Positions 1 to 9,170 of a DNA stretch of 64,000 nt are shown here, piece by piece. The notes beneath the pieces were generated by a model. It worked only from the letters and a program-made list of their open reading frames with translations, did no database searches and was not told the origin of the DNA. Each line of letters opens with the position of its first letter. Position 1 is the stretch's first letter. This DNA comes from Psychrosphaera haliotis (lineage in GTDB: Bacteria; Pseudomonadota; Gammaproteobacteria; Enterobacterales; Alteromonadaceae). The DNA lies in contig NZ_BAAAFQ010000011.1 in assembly GCF_039523615.1 (NCBI RefSeq), positions 156,087 through 220,086 of the forward strand. The letters run 5' to 3'. A program made the position numbers and the translations under genes.

Positions 1-1313
1 CTCGCTTGCAACAACGAGTTTGAGTGGTACAGAGCGAGCGCTCTTTTAAACGTATCGTTGCTTTTTATCTTAGCTTGCATCACTAAGTCAGCGGTTATTG
101 GCTCATGTCGAATATTTAATTTTATATCTAACGATGAGGCAGCCATAAAACCATAGTAATCACGACGTTCTGCAAGTTCTGAGAGTAATCGATGAGCATA
201 ATCTTTATCGCCAACCTCTAGTTCAGCCTTTGCTCGCCAAAATACAACCGATGGGTCGACTTGATATAACTCAGGTAAAGAATCAAGCGTATCCAAAACC
301 ACTTGCCAATTATTGGTCGCCAACGCTCTTGCCAACTTCCACTGTTTTACGCTCTCGTCAACAACATCACTTGGCAAAGCATTAAGTAATTCTAGCGCCA
401 TCGGTGATTTATTTACCGCTAGAGCAATTGCTGATTTTTTATCAATATAGACTTTGGTTTTGTCTTCAAAGCTGTGTGTCGACTTTTTACCTTCCCACCA
501 TTGATAAAAACCCTCTGGGTTTGCAAACGCTAACTTACCAGAAAACACCTTCAATATATCTAACTCGTTTTTATTGTGGAACAGAAAAAAGCCATCTCGA
601 TAAATTGTTTTAGGGCGCTTACTCGCTTTGACCCATAAATCCACTAGGTATTGATGATCGGTAGGTAAGTATCGCTTTAAATACTGTGCGAGTTTAAAAT
701 TACGAGAAAGTGCCGCAAGCTTTACTCTTTGCAATGCGTCTTCAGGTTTGAGTAGATCACTGTTGTACCACGCAGAAAACAAGCCATCACATTCTTTTGG
801 CAATGACTTGTTGGTGACCCAAACATCGGCTATTTGGTCACTTAATTGCTCTAGCGAGCTGAGTTCTAACTGCCAATCTAAATAGCGGCAATCAAGTACC
901 CTGTCCGCACCAAACTGATAAACATCAAAAAATGCGTCTCGGTAATTATTATTTGCTAAATAGTGCATCCATTTTAGCTTTAAGGAAGGGATAAATGGCG
1001 CACCGTCAAATTCATTAATAAACTCATTAATGACCGCTTTTTTATCTATATCTAACGTGGCTGACAGATAATTAGCTTTTGCGTAGGGAAATAATGGGTA
1101 ATTTGAAAAAGTATTAACTAACCTTAAATAGTCGTTGGTATCGCCTGCTTGGGCAATCTCTTCAAATTCCGTAAAAGATATTTGGGTTTTACTGGTATTT
1201 ATAGAAGATGAACTTAATGGTGCAGACATTAACTGCAGCGGCAAGGTAACCAAACAAATTGCGCTTAACTTTACGAATTTGCTCATACTAATTTGAACCT
1301 TTTTTACTGCCAT
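1..1313 (-). CDS. slt: Soluble lytic murein transglycosylase, 5' part only (runs off the left edge)
   Basis: The minus-strand frame is open from an ATG at 1313 to the window edge, giving about 437 residues without a stop. The protein starts with a hydrophobic signal-like stretch. It continues as a helical-repeat protein resembling the N-terminal U/L superhelical domain of E. coli Slt70, with segments such as NYPLFPYAKANYL and CDGLFSAWYNSD. Slt-family enzymes are periplasmic and cleave peptidoglycan to 1,6-anhydromuropeptides. The catalytic goose-lysozyme-like domain would lie beyond the left edge, so activity cannot be checked here. A second in-frame ATG at 1286 would give a cleaner signal peptide (MSKFVKLSAICLV) and is an alternative start. 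The gene is divergent from fadB. Identification rests on recalled similarity over the N-terminal domain only. Confidence 0.8.
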   Translation of the reverse strand, partial: MAVKKVQISMSKFVKLSAICLVTLPLQLMSAPLSSSSINTSKTQISFTEFEEIAQAGDTNDYLRLVNTFSNYPLFPYAKANYLSATLDIDKKAVINEFINEFDGAPFIPSLKLKWMHYLANNNYRDAFFDVYQFGADRVLDCRYLDWQLELSSLEQLSDQIADVWVTNKSLPKECDGLFSAWYNSDLLKPEDALQRVKLAALSRNFKLAQYLKRYLPTDHQYLVDLWVKASKRPKTIYRDGFFLFHNKNELDILKVFSGKLAFANPEGFYQWWEGKKSTHSFEDKTKVYIDKKSAIALAVNKSPMALELLNALPSDVVDESVKQWKLARALATNNWQVVLDTLDSLPELYQVDPSVVFWRAKAELEVGDKDYAHRLLSELAERRDYYGFMAASSLDIKLNIRHEPITADLVMQAKIKSNDTFKRALALYHSNSLLQA

Positions 1314-1498
1314 GAGTCTTCACCACTTATACACCGGATATTTTAGTCTAAACTAACTTAACAAAAATCGCTGAGTGTTTGACCTTATTTTTTAGATTCT
1401 TTAACCAAATCTTTAAATAGTACGTACTACTTGTGGTCGTATCTAAGGAAAAACATTGATTTTTAGTGTATTTAAGGCGACACTCGTAGAACAATATC

Positions 1499-1515
1499 AA
1501 CTGGTCGTACCATTT
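1499..1515. promoter_or_regulatory. Probable FadR operator upstream of fadB
   Basis: The 17-mer AACTGGTCGTACCATTT contains TGGT-n3-ACCA and closely resembles the E. coli FadR operator consensus (AACTGGTCnGACCAGTT). It ends 18 bases before the fadB ATG, just upstream of the GGGAG ribosome-binding site, where a repressor would block transcription when long-chain acyl-CoA is absent. FadR control of fadBA is established in E. coli and Vibrio. That it acts here is inferred from the match. Confidence 0.65.
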
Positions 1516-1533
1516 AATTTTGGGAGTATAACA

Positions 1534-3699
1534 ATGATTTTTAAAGGCCAAACCGTCAATGTAACCATGGGTGAACATGGAATTGCCCACTTTACATTCG
1601 ATGCCCCTGGTTCAGTCAACAAGTTTGATCAACAAACTATTCAAGACTGCAAAGACGCTACTAAAGCGATTAATGAAGACAGTTCGATTAAAGCCGTATT
1701 ATTCCGTTCTGCTAAATCTGCCTTTATTGTAGGTGCTGACATCACTGAGTTTTTAGAAACCTTTAAGCAAGACGAAGATATTCTTGTTGATTGGGTAAAG
1801 TCTAGCTCTGACATGTTTGATGGCATCGAAGACATTAAAGTACCAACGCTAACGGCTATTTCAGGATTTGCGTTAGGTGGTGGTTTTGAGCTTTGTTTAG
1901 CAACTGACTTCCGTGTTGTAGATGAAACAGCGCAAGTTGGCTTACCAGAAAACAACTTAGGTTTAATTCCAGGTTTTGGTGGTACGGTTCGTTTACCACG
2001 AGTTATTGGTCCTGATAATGCACTTGAGTGGATTACATCAGCTCGCCCTAAGAAGCCTAAAGATGCCCTTAAAATGGGTGCGGTAGATGCATTTACTAGC
2101 AACGACAAGATAATTGATGTTGCAACGTCTATGTTACAACAGGCAATTGAAGGCAAACTAGATTGGCAAGCTCGTCGAGCTCAAAAACTAGCACCTATTC
2201 AATTTAGCCCAACAGAATTAGAAAACGCAGTGACTGTTGCCAAAACAATGGTAATGGCGAAAGCAGGTAAACATTACCCTGCGCCGGTTGCTGCAGTAGA
2301 TAGCGTATATGAGTCAGCTGGCATGAGCCGAGATGACGCTGTACGTGTTGAAAACCGTTACTTCGCGAAATTAGCTAAAACAGATGCTGCAACGGCCATG
2401 ATTGGTAACTTCATGAATGACCAGTACGTTAAAGGTTTAGCGAAAAAAGCGGGTAAAGTTAATACTCACGAAATTAAACAAGCCGCTGTATTAGGCGCAG
2501 GAATCATGGGTGGCGGTATTGCCTACCAATCTGCATCTAAAGGCACACCTATCGTAATGAAAGACATTGCACAGGGCGCGCTAGATCAAGGCATGGCTGA
2601 AGCTTCTAAGATTCTTAATAAGAAACTTAAAAAAGGTCGTATCGACGGTGTTAAGTTGGCAACAACGTTAAACAACATTCAGCCTTCTTTAAGCAATGAA
2701 TCGTTGAAGTCTGCAGACTTTATTATTGAAGCTGTGGTTGAAAACCCGAATGTAAAAGCGTCAGTTCTTGCTGAAGTAGAAGGTTTGGTTGAAGACAATG
2801 GCATCATTACTTCGAACACATCAACCATCTCTATCAACCGTTTGGCTAAAAGCCTAAAACGTCCAGAAAACTTCTGTGGTATGCACTTCTTCAACCCAGT
2901 GCCATTAATGCAGTTAGTGGAAGTTATTCGCGGCGAAAACACATCTGATGCAACTATCGCTGCAACGGTTGCCTACGCAACTAAGATGGGTAAAACGGCA
3001 ATTGTTGTCAACGACTGTGCTGGATTCTTCGTAAACCGCGTATTGTTCCCTTACTTCGCTGGTTTCAGCTTATTACTTAACGACGGCGCTCACTTTGCGC
3101 AAGTTGATAAAGTGATGGAACGTGAGTTTGGCTGGCCAATGGGACCTGCAATGTTGTTAGACGTTGTTGGTATCGATACTGCTGATCATTGTACGGACGT
3201 AATGGCCGATGCTTTCCCAACAAGAATGCAAAAGCTAGAAAACGACCCTATTTCTGTTCTTTACGGCAGCAAAATGTTTGGTCAGAAAAATGGCAAAGGT
3301 TTCTACGAGCATTCTAAAGACAAACGTGGTCGCCCTCAAAAACAAATTAAAGATGAAACACTATCTTTATTAGGTGATGTTGCTGCGATGGACAAAGAGT
3401 TCGACAAAGCAGACATCATTGACCGCTTAATGATCCCTATGATTAACGAAACTATTCGTTGTCTAGAAGAAGGTATTGTTGCCTCTCCTTCTGAAGCTGA
3501 TATGGCGTTGTTATATGGTATTGGTTTCCCTCCATTCCGCGGCGGTGTATTCCGTTACGTTGATACAGTAGGTCTTGCTAACTTTGTTGCAAAAGCTGAT
3601 AAGTACAAAGACTTAGGTGAGATTTATCATGTAACCGATAAAACACGTCAAATGGCTGAAGCTGGCCAGACTTTTTACGGCACATACACAGGTAAGTAG
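1534..3699 (+). CDS. fadB: Fatty acid oxidation complex alpha subunit (enoyl-CoA hydratase / 3-hydroxyacyl-CoA dehydrogenase)
   Basis: 721 residues, against 729 in E. coli FadB. The N-terminal crotonase domain has the two catalytic Glu residues at 119 (GGGFE) and 139 (GLPEN). A Rossmann NAD site (GAGIMGGG) begins near residue 320, followed by the dehydrogenase motif CGMHFFNP. The enzyme performs hydration, NAD-dependent oxidation and isomerisation of acyl-CoA in beta-oxidation, as an alpha2-beta2 complex with FadA. I chose ATG 1534 because GGGAG lies 7 bases upstream and the product then begins like FadB (MIFKGQTV). An in-frame upstream start at 1456 would add 26 unrelated residues and run through the putative FadR operator. 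fadA follows 11 bases downstream. Confidence 0.96.
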   Translation: MIFKGQTVNVTMGEHGIAHFTFDAPGSVNKFDQQTIQDCKDATKAINEDSSIKAVLFRSAKSAFIVGADITEFLETFKQDEDILVDWVKSSSDMFDGIEDIKVPTLTAISGFALGGGFELCLATDFRVVDETAQVGLPENNLGLIPGFGGTVRLPRVIGPDNALEWITSARPKKPKDALKMGAVDAFTSNDKIIDVATSMLQQAIEGKLDWQARRAQKLAPIQFSPTELENAVTVAKTMVMAKAGKHYPAPVAAVDSVYESAGMSRDDAVRVENRYFAKLAKTDAATAMIGNFMNDQYVKGLAKKAGKVNTHEIKQAAVLGAGIMGGGIAYQSASKGTPIVMKDIAQGALDQGMAEASKILNKKLKKGRIDGVKLATTLNNIQPSLSNESLKSADFIIEAVVENPNVKASVLAEVEGLVEDNGIITSNTSTISINRLAKSLKRPENFCGMHFFNPVPLMQLVEVIRGENTSDATIAATVAYATKMGKTAIVVNDCAGFFVNRVLFPYFAGFSLLLNDGAHFAQVDKVMEREFGWPMGPAMLLDVVGIDTADHCTDVMADAFPTRMQKLENDPISVLYGSKMFGQKNGKGFYEHSKDKRGRPQKQIKDETLSLLGDVAAMDKEFDKADIIDRLMIPMINETIRCLEEGIVASPSEADMALLYGIGFPPFRGGVFRYVDTVGLANFVAKADKYKDLGEIYHVTDKTRQMAEAGQTFYGTYTGK

Positions 3700-3710
3700 G
3701 AGCGAATAAA

Positions 3711-4871
3711 ATGAAAAATGTAGTGATTATAGATTGCGTTCGTACTGCAATGGGCAAAGCCAGAAATGGCATGTTCGAAAATGTACGTGCTGAAGATTTG
3801 TCTGCAGCAGTAATGAAGTCTTTACTTGAGCGTAACCCAAAGGTTGATGCCGCTGAACTTGATGATGTTATCTGGGGTTGTGTAATGCAAACTCTAGAAC
3901 AAGGTTTTAACGTAGGCCGTCAAGCTGCTTTATTGGCAGGCATTCCAACGTCAGTTCCTGCTGTAACGGTTAACCGCTTATGTGGCTCTTCTATGCAAGC
4001 ACTTCATGATGCAGCCAACAAGATAATGGCTGATCAAGGCGACATGTTTATTATTGGTGGTGTTGAGCATATGACTCACGTTCCAATGACACATGGCTTA
4101 GATTTCCACCCAGGATTAAACTTAAACACAGCTCAAGCTGCTGGTTCAATGGGTTTAACTGCTGAAGCGCTAGCTCGTAAACATGGCATTAGCCGTGAGC
4201 AACAAGATGAGTTTGGTGTTCGTTCGCACAGATTAGCTTATGAAGCTTCTGTAGAAGGTCGATTCGCAAATGAAATCATTGCTGTTGAAGGCCATGACGA
4301 GAATGGCGCATTAACCATGTGTGACTACGACGAAGTAATTCGTCCGCAAACCACAATGGAAACACTTTCACCACTACGTCCAGTGTTTAACCCGGTAAAT
4401 GGTACAGTAACAGCAGCGACGTCTTCTGCACTTTCTAATGGTGCCTCAGGCATGTTAGTAATGAGCGAAGAAAAAGCCAATGAACTGGGCCTTAAATTCC
4501 GCGCTAGAGTTAAAGCTATGGGTGTTTCTGGTTGTGAGCCGTCAACAATGGGCTGGGGTCCAGTTCCTGCAACTGAAAAAGCACTTAAGCGTGCAAACAT
4601 CGACATTCAAGACATAGGTCAATTTGAATTGAACGAAGCATTTGCAGCCCAAGCATTGTCAGTTGTTAAAGGCTTAGGCATTGAAAACCGTATGGATGAT
4701 ATCAATCCAAACGGTGGTGCAATTGCGCTTGGTCACCCACTAGGCTGTTCAGGCTCGAGAATATCTACAACGCTAATCAACAATATGGAGCGTGCAGACG
4801 CGAAATATGGTTTAGCAACTATGTGTATTGGTTTTGGCCAAGGTATTGCGACTATTTTTGAGCGTCCATAA
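3711..4871 (+). CDS. fadA: 3-ketoacyl-CoA thiolase, fatty acid oxidation complex beta subunit
   Basis: 386 residues, against 387 in E. coli. Thiolase catalytic residues are visible: nucleophile Cys91 (RLCGSS), His342 (GGAIALGHPLG) and Cys372 (CIGFGQG). It releases acetyl-CoA from 3-ketoacyl-CoA in the last step of each beta-oxidation round and binds FadB. It lies 11 bases after fadB with its own GGAG-type ribosome-binding site, so the two form one operon. A strong terminator follows at 4888. Confidence 0.97.
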   Translation: MKNVVIIDCVRTAMGKARNGMFENVRAEDLSAAVMKSLLERNPKVDAAELDDVIWGCVMQTLEQGFNVGRQAALLAGIPTSVPAVTVNRLCGSSMQALHDAANKIMADQGDMFIIGGVEHMTHVPMTHGLDFHPGLNLNTAQAAGSMGLTAEALARKHGISREQQDEFGVRSHRLAYEASVEGRFANEIIAVEGHDENGALTMCDYDEVIRPQTTMETLSPLRPVFNPVNGTVTAATSSALSNGASGMLVMSEEKANELGLKFRARVKAMGVSGCEPSTMGWGPVPATEKALKRANIDIQDIGQFELNEAFAAQALSVVKGLGIENRMDDINPNGGAIALGHPLGCSGSRISTTLINNMERADAKYGLATMCIGFGQGIATIFERP

Positions 4872-4887
4872 CCTTAAACCAATCAAG

Positions 4888-4926
4888 AAAAGTGCAGTGG
4901 TTTGAAGCCATTGCACTTTTTTTTTA
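4888..4926 (+). terminator. Rho-independent terminator of fadBA
   Basis: A stem of about 12 bp (AAAGTGCAGTGG paired with CCATTGCACTTT, one G-U pair) has a 7-base loop and runs into a T-tract. It starts 17 bases after the fadA stop. Confidence 0.9.
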
Positions 4927-4999
4927 TCTGGTTAAAATCTTATTCATGTTTTGTTACATAATTTCAGTAACATAAAACTTCTATTGCTAAGAGCCTAAT

Positions 5000-5233
5000 A
5001 TGACTTCACCAAACAGAACATTAGATGCTATGGGGCTTAGATGCCCTGAGCCTGTGATGATAATTAGAAAAGAAGTTCGCGGAATGAATGTAGGGGAAAC
5101 CCTGTTAGTAAAAGCCGATGACCCTGCTACAGTTAGAGACATCCCCTCATTTTGCAGGTTTATGGGGCATGAATTATTAGACCAAAATATTGAAGAAATA
5201 CCTTTTGTTTTTCTAATAAAAAAGGGAACATAA
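5000..5233 (+). CDS. tusA: Sulfur carrier protein TusA (SirA/YhhP family)
   Basis: 77 residues. It carries the family signature LDAMGLRCPEPVM with the sulfur-carrying Cys15 in the CPEP motif. In E. coli, TusA takes persulfide from IscS and passes it to TusBCD for 2-thiolation of tRNA wobble uridine, and also affects molybdenum-cofactor and Fe-S pathways. That role is transferred from the family. The protein is slightly shorter than E. coli TusA (81 residues). The gene follows the fadBA terminator, so it probably has its own promoter. The next gene begins about 30 bases downstream and may be co-transcribed. Confidence 0.92.
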   Translation: MTSPNRTLDAMGLRCPEPVMIIRKEVRGMNVGETLLVKADDPATVRDIPSFCRFMGHELLDQNIEEIPFVFLIKKGT

Positions 5234-5262
5234 TCTTGTAACCATATTTGGGACGGATGTAT

Positions 5263-6336
5263 ATGCAAGAAAAGTATGAAAAGTGGCACCGATATATAAA
5301 TACTGACAACGTCGACAACGTTGAAGTAAAACGTCAAAACATGTCACTTTTAGCAATGATTACCTTAGCAATTATAGTACTTGCAGGCTTATTGATCGTT
5401 AATCATCAAGAGTACTCTGCACTTCTTAACGCATCAATTTTTGGTGGGCTATGTTTTGTAATCGTCAGCGCCTGTATTTTTTACTTAACATCATATCAAC
5501 AAGTTGGGCGTATCGTTTTATGCTCAGGTTTACTCGTATTTAATGGCATGCTCATCTATTCCGGAGGCACTGAGAGTACAGCTCTATATTGGTTGTTCTA
5601 TTATCCTCTTATGACTTATTCCGTAACTGGTAAAAAGTGGGGCTCATTTTTTTCATTTTGTTTTGTGGTAATTGCGTTTCTTCTTCTCTATACCGACGGC
5701 GCTATCAAAGCAGAGTATGCAATGGCAGAGCGAAGTCGCTTTCTTTTATCTAGCCTTGTGATCATTTTATTTTCTTTCATAAACGAGTTTTATAGAGAGC
5801 AAAGCCATTCCAAAATTGAATCTGTATCTATCGATCACAAGCGAGATGCAAACACAGATGCACTAACGGATATTCCAAACCGTCGCTTCTTAGAAGCCTC
5901 CTACTTTCCATATTTAAAGGCAAACGCAAACTTATTATTGCCAGCTTCTCTTATCATGACAGACATCGATCACTTTAAAGTTATCAATGATACTTATGGT
6001 CATGATGTTGGTGATAAAGCTATTGTCCACTGTGTAAATGTTATAAGAAAAGCACTTCGTAATACCGATGTACTTTGTCGAGTCGGTGGAGAAGAATTTT
6101 TAGTATGTATACCTCAAATGGGCATCAAAAAGGCTGAAAAAATTGCTGAAAAAATTCGTGTCTCTTTACAAGATACACCGATGGTTTTAGAAGATGGTAA
6201 ATTATTAACCATCAGAAGTAGCTTTGGTGTATCTGAAATAGTGTCCTCTGACGAATTTAATAGTGCAATAAAATTGGCAGATGAACGATTATATACGGCG
6301 AAAGAAAAAGGCCGAAACAGAGTGGTGGCCGATTAA
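5263..6336 (+). CDS. Membrane-bound diguanylate cyclase (GGDEF domain)
   Basis: About 357 residues. The N-terminal half has roughly six hydrophobic membrane segments (about residues 25-190). The C-terminal half is a GGDEF domain with the active-site motif GGEEF preceded by RNTD and five residues, which is an inhibitory I-site (RxxD). It should therefore make cyclic di-GMP from two GTP with product feedback. There is no EAL domain. The membrane region matches no sensor I can name. I prefer ATG 5263 because GGGACGG lies 6 bases upstream. ATG 5257 and TTG 5248 are also in frame. It lies just downstream of tusA on the same strand. Confidence 0.88.
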   Translation: MQEKYEKWHRYINTDNVDNVEVKRQNMSLLAMITLAIIVLAGLLIVNHQEYSALLNASIFGGLCFVIVSACIFYLTSYQQVGRIVLCSGLLVFNGMLIYSGGTESTALYWLFYYPLMTYSVTGKKWGSFFSFCFVVIAFLLLYTDGAIKAEYAMAERSRFLLSSLVIILFSFINEFYREQSHSKIESVSIDHKRDANTDALTDIPNRRFLEASYFPYLKANANLLLPASLIMTDIDHFKVINDTYGHDVGDKAIVHCVNVIRKALRNTDVLCRVGGEEFLVCIPQMGIKKAEKIAEKIRVSLQDTPMVLEDGKLLTIRSSFGVSEIVSSDEFNSAIKLADERLYTAKEKGRNRVVAD

Positions 6337-6390
6337 TTAGCGAGATAAGTCAAAAGACTGGCTAACCTAGGCGTTATTTTTAGAATAAAC

Positions 6391-6840
6391 TTAGTTTGGT
6401 TTAGCCAATTCAATATTCAACGACACAGGTTTATTGTTTTGCATATAAACAATAAATTTATATTTAGTGTTTATGGTAGGCGTAAATTTTATAGCGCCAG
6501 CCAAAGGCATTAACATCTCTTCCTTAGTTAATTTTGGGCAAGTTAGTTTTACAGTCTCACTCAATTTTATTGTGTTACTATTACCGTTATATACGCCGCA
6601 GTTTTTACCACTAGACCAAGCCTTATCAGCAATTTTAATATGATACGGCTGACCGTCATTTTGAAGGTCCACGTAAATTACGGCTTGATTCTCTGAACTC
6701 GTTTTAAATTCATACTCTCGTTTAGCTTCCCACCAAGAAAACTCAGATCTTAAAAAGAAGCCTGTAGCGTCTTTCTGTTGATGCGAAACACAAGCCGAAA
6801 TCATCAGAGAAGCCGTCATTAGAGCTAATATTTTTTTCAT
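6391..6840 (-). CDS. Hypothetical lipoprotein
   Basis: 149 residues. The N-terminus is a lipoprotein signal: a short basic start (MKK), a hydrophobic stretch, then the lipobox ISAC with the acylated Cys at residue 17. The mature part is mixed-charge and probably beta-rich, with Cys residues near 79 and 100 that could pair in the periplasm. I recognise no family. It is convergent with the preceding cyclase gene and lies downstream of glyS on the same strand, but the glyS terminator and about 200 bases separate them. Function unknown. Confidence 0.7.
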   Translation of the reverse strand: MKKILALMTASLMISACVSHQQKDATGFFLRSEFSWWEAKREYEFKTSSENQAVIYVDLQNDGQPYHIKIADKAWSSGKNCGVYNGNSNTIKLSETVKLTCPKLTKEEMLMPLAGAIKFTPTINTKYKFIVYMQNNKPVSLNIELAKPN

Positions 6841-7045
6841 TTACACGTACTCCTCGAATGTAGTAAAGCAGAATTCATATTACACACTAGTAATAAAATA
6901 ATCTGGCAGTTTACCGTCTTATTATTCCAAAGTTATTCTAAAGCTGTTCCAGAGGGCGACTAAAGCTCTGTTAAAGTCGCGCCATATGAAATAGGCTTCA
7001 ATTGCACCTGCAATTCTAAGACCACAAGTAGTGCCAAATTTAAGT

Positions 7046-7080
7046 CAAAAAAAAGCCCAGTCATTTTAGAACTGGGCTTC
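7046..7080 (-). terminator. Terminator of glyQS
   Basis: Read on the minus strand, AAGCCCAGT pairs with ACTGGGCTT across a 9-base loop and is followed by a T-run. It begins 18 bases past the glyS stop. Confidence 0.9.
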
Positions 7081-7097
7081 TGTAAATCATTTTAAGA

Positions 7098-9158
7098 CTA
7101 TAAAACTGATATATCAGCTGTATGCATGAATAATGACTGTAAACGACCCAGAATAGCATAGCGATTGCTTCTGATAGCTTCATTCTCATCATTAACCATA
7201 ACGCCGTCAAAAAACAAGTCTATTTCAGTCTGCAATGCAGCTAAAGAGGTTAACCCTTCGCTGTACTTACCATTTGAAAAGCTTGTTTCTACGCCAGGCG
7301 CAACGTCTTCAATTTTATTAACTAAGCTAATTTCAGCTGCTTCCGATAAAAGTGTCTTATCGATATCGGAAAAGCTGCTTTGTGAGTTTTTGCTTAAAAT
7401 ATTGTTAACACGTTTATTTGCTGCAGCTAACGCTGAAGACTCTGGCAATTTAGCAAACTCAACAACTGCCGCTAAACGCTTATTAAAGTCTAACGCTGAC
7501 GTTGGTTTTTTAATTTCAACGGCACGAATAACTTCAACAGACACTCCGTGATCTCTATAGTGCGCTTCAAAACGCCCTAACATAAAGTCAAAAACATCAT
7601 TTACAACGTTATCGTTTGTTAACTTATCACCGAATAATGAAGCAGCCTGCTCTGCTAACTCTTTAAAGTCTAGCTCAAGCTCTTTTTCAATCATTATTCT
7701 AATAATACCAATTGCAGCACGGCGCAGTGCAAATGGGTCTTTGTCACCTTTCGGGAATTGACCAATACCAAAAATCCCCACCAAAGTGTCAAACTTGTCA
7801 GCTAACGCAACAGCACATGCTTCTTTGGAAGTTGGTAACTCATCACCTGCAAACTTCGGCAAATACTGTTGATAAAGTGCATCAGCTACAACCGCATTTT
7901 CACCGTCATTTAACGCATAGTATTTACCCATGATCCCTTGGATATCGGTAAACTCCATAACAACTTCTGTCATCAAATCTGTTTTTGACAGTAGGCCTGC
8001 TCTTTTAGCGTGTTCTTCATTTGCGTCTACTTTGCCAGCAATAAAGCCAGCTAGTGAAGAAATTCGTTCTGACTTTTCTTTTAACGTACCTAGTTGTTTT
8101 TGGAATAAAACGCTTTCTAGGCTAGAAAGTCTCGACTCCAAAGACGTTTTCTTATCTGTATTATAGAAAAACTCAGCATCCGCTAATCGAGGACGAATAA
8201 CCTTTTCGTTACCTTCAATTACGGCACTAGGCTGTTTGCTTTCTATGTTACTTATGAATAGAAACTTAGGAAGAAGATTTCCGTTTTCGTCTAGCATTGG
8301 GAAGTACTTTTGATCATCCTTCATCGTATAGATAAGCGCTTCTTGAGGCACCTCTAAGAACTTCTCTTCAAAAGTTCCCACTAGTGCAACCGGCCATTCT
8401 ACTAAAGAAGTTACTTCGTCTAATAAGTCTTGGTCGTCTTTGACAACGGCGTTATTAGCTGTGCATATAGACGTCATTTGTGACTTTATTGAAGACTGTC
8501 TTTCATCGAAGTTTACAAGTACGTGAGCTTCTTTTAACTCAGCTTCGTAGCTATCTGCGTGTGAGATAGTTACTTTTCCTCTATGATGAAAACGATGTCC
8601 TTGAGATAAATTACCTGAAGTTAAGCCTAATACTTCTACTGGAATCACCTTGTCACCAAACATAGTGATTAACGTATGCACCGGACGAATAAATTCAGCG
8701 TCATTCGCGCCCCAACGCATAGGCTTTGGAATAGGTAACTGTTTTAAAGAGGATTTTACAAAACCTTCTAATAACTCATTGAGTGTTTTACCAGGCACCG
8801 TCGCTTTATGAAGTAACCACTCGCCTTTGTCAGTTTTTAGTCTTGTCGCCTCAGCAATATCAATACCGCAACCTCTAGCCCAACCTAACGCTGCTTTTGT
8901 AGCGTTACCATCTGCATCAAATGCAGATGAAACTGCCGGGCCTCTTTTTTCAACGGCTTTGTCAGCTTGGTTAAATTGGAGGTTGGTTACTTTCACTGCA
9001 AGCCTTCTAGGTGCAGCTAACCAATTGATTGCATCAAACTCTAGTTCAGCGTTTTTGAGCTGAGCTTCAAAGCCAGACATTAAACTTTGTGCTAGTTTTT
9101 TCAGGGCTTTTGGTGGTAACTCTTCAGTACCTAGTTCAAATATAAAATTTTCTTTCAT
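7098..9158 (-). CDS. glyS: Glycine--tRNA ligase beta subunit
   Basis: 686 residues, close to E. coli GlyS (689). It shows the GlyS opening (FELGTEELPPKAL), the AAPRRLA and RWGAND segments, and the C-terminal ADISVL. With GlyQ it forms the alpha2-beta2 bacterial glycyl-tRNA synthetase. The beta subunit carries the tRNA-binding regions. Two in-frame ATGs sit 6 bases apart, at 9164 and 9158. I chose 9158 because AGGG is 7 bases upstream of it but only 1 base from 9164. The gene follows glyQ almost directly, and a terminator follows it. Confidence 0.96.
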   Translation of the reverse strand: MKENFIFELGTEELPPKALKKLAQSLMSGFEAQLKNAELEFDAINWLAAPRRLAVKVTNLQFNQADKAVEKRGPAVSSAFDADGNATKAALGWARGCGIDIAEATRLKTDKGEWLLHKATVPGKTLNELLEGFVKSSLKQLPIPKPMRWGANDAEFIRPVHTLITMFGDKVIPVEVLGLTSGNLSQGHRFHHRGKVTISHADSYEAELKEAHVLVNFDERQSSIKSQMTSICTANNAVVKDDQDLLDEVTSLVEWPVALVGTFEEKFLEVPQEALIYTMKDDQKYFPMLDENGNLLPKFLFISNIESKQPSAVIEGNEKVIRPRLADAEFFYNTDKKTSLESRLSSLESVLFQKQLGTLKEKSERISSLAGFIAGKVDANEEHAKRAGLLSKTDLMTEVVMEFTDIQGIMGKYYALNDGENAVVADALYQQYLPKFAGDELPTSKEACAVALADKFDTLVGIFGIGQFPKGDKDPFALRRAAIGIIRIMIEKELELDFKELAEQAASLFGDKLTNDNVVNDVFDFMLGRFEAHYRDHGVSVEVIRAVEIKKPTSALDFNKRLAAVVEFAKLPESSALAAANKRVNNILSKNSQSSFSDIDKTLLSEAAEISLVNKIEDVAPGVETSFSNGKYSEGLTSLAALQTEIDLFFDGVMVNDENEAIRSNRYAILGRLQSLFMHTADISVL

Positions 9159-9170
9159 CGTCATGCCCTA

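Noticed and set aside
1456..1533. A longer fadB starting at 1456
   Set aside because: The extra 26 residues do not resemble FadB, and the ribosome-binding site and FadR-like operator sit just before the ATG at 1534.
1641..2156. A long open frame antisense to fadB
   Set aside because: It lies wholly opposite a conserved gene, has no ribosome-binding site of note, and its product is low in complexity. I treated similar antisense frames over atpA, atpD, glyS and gyrB the same way.
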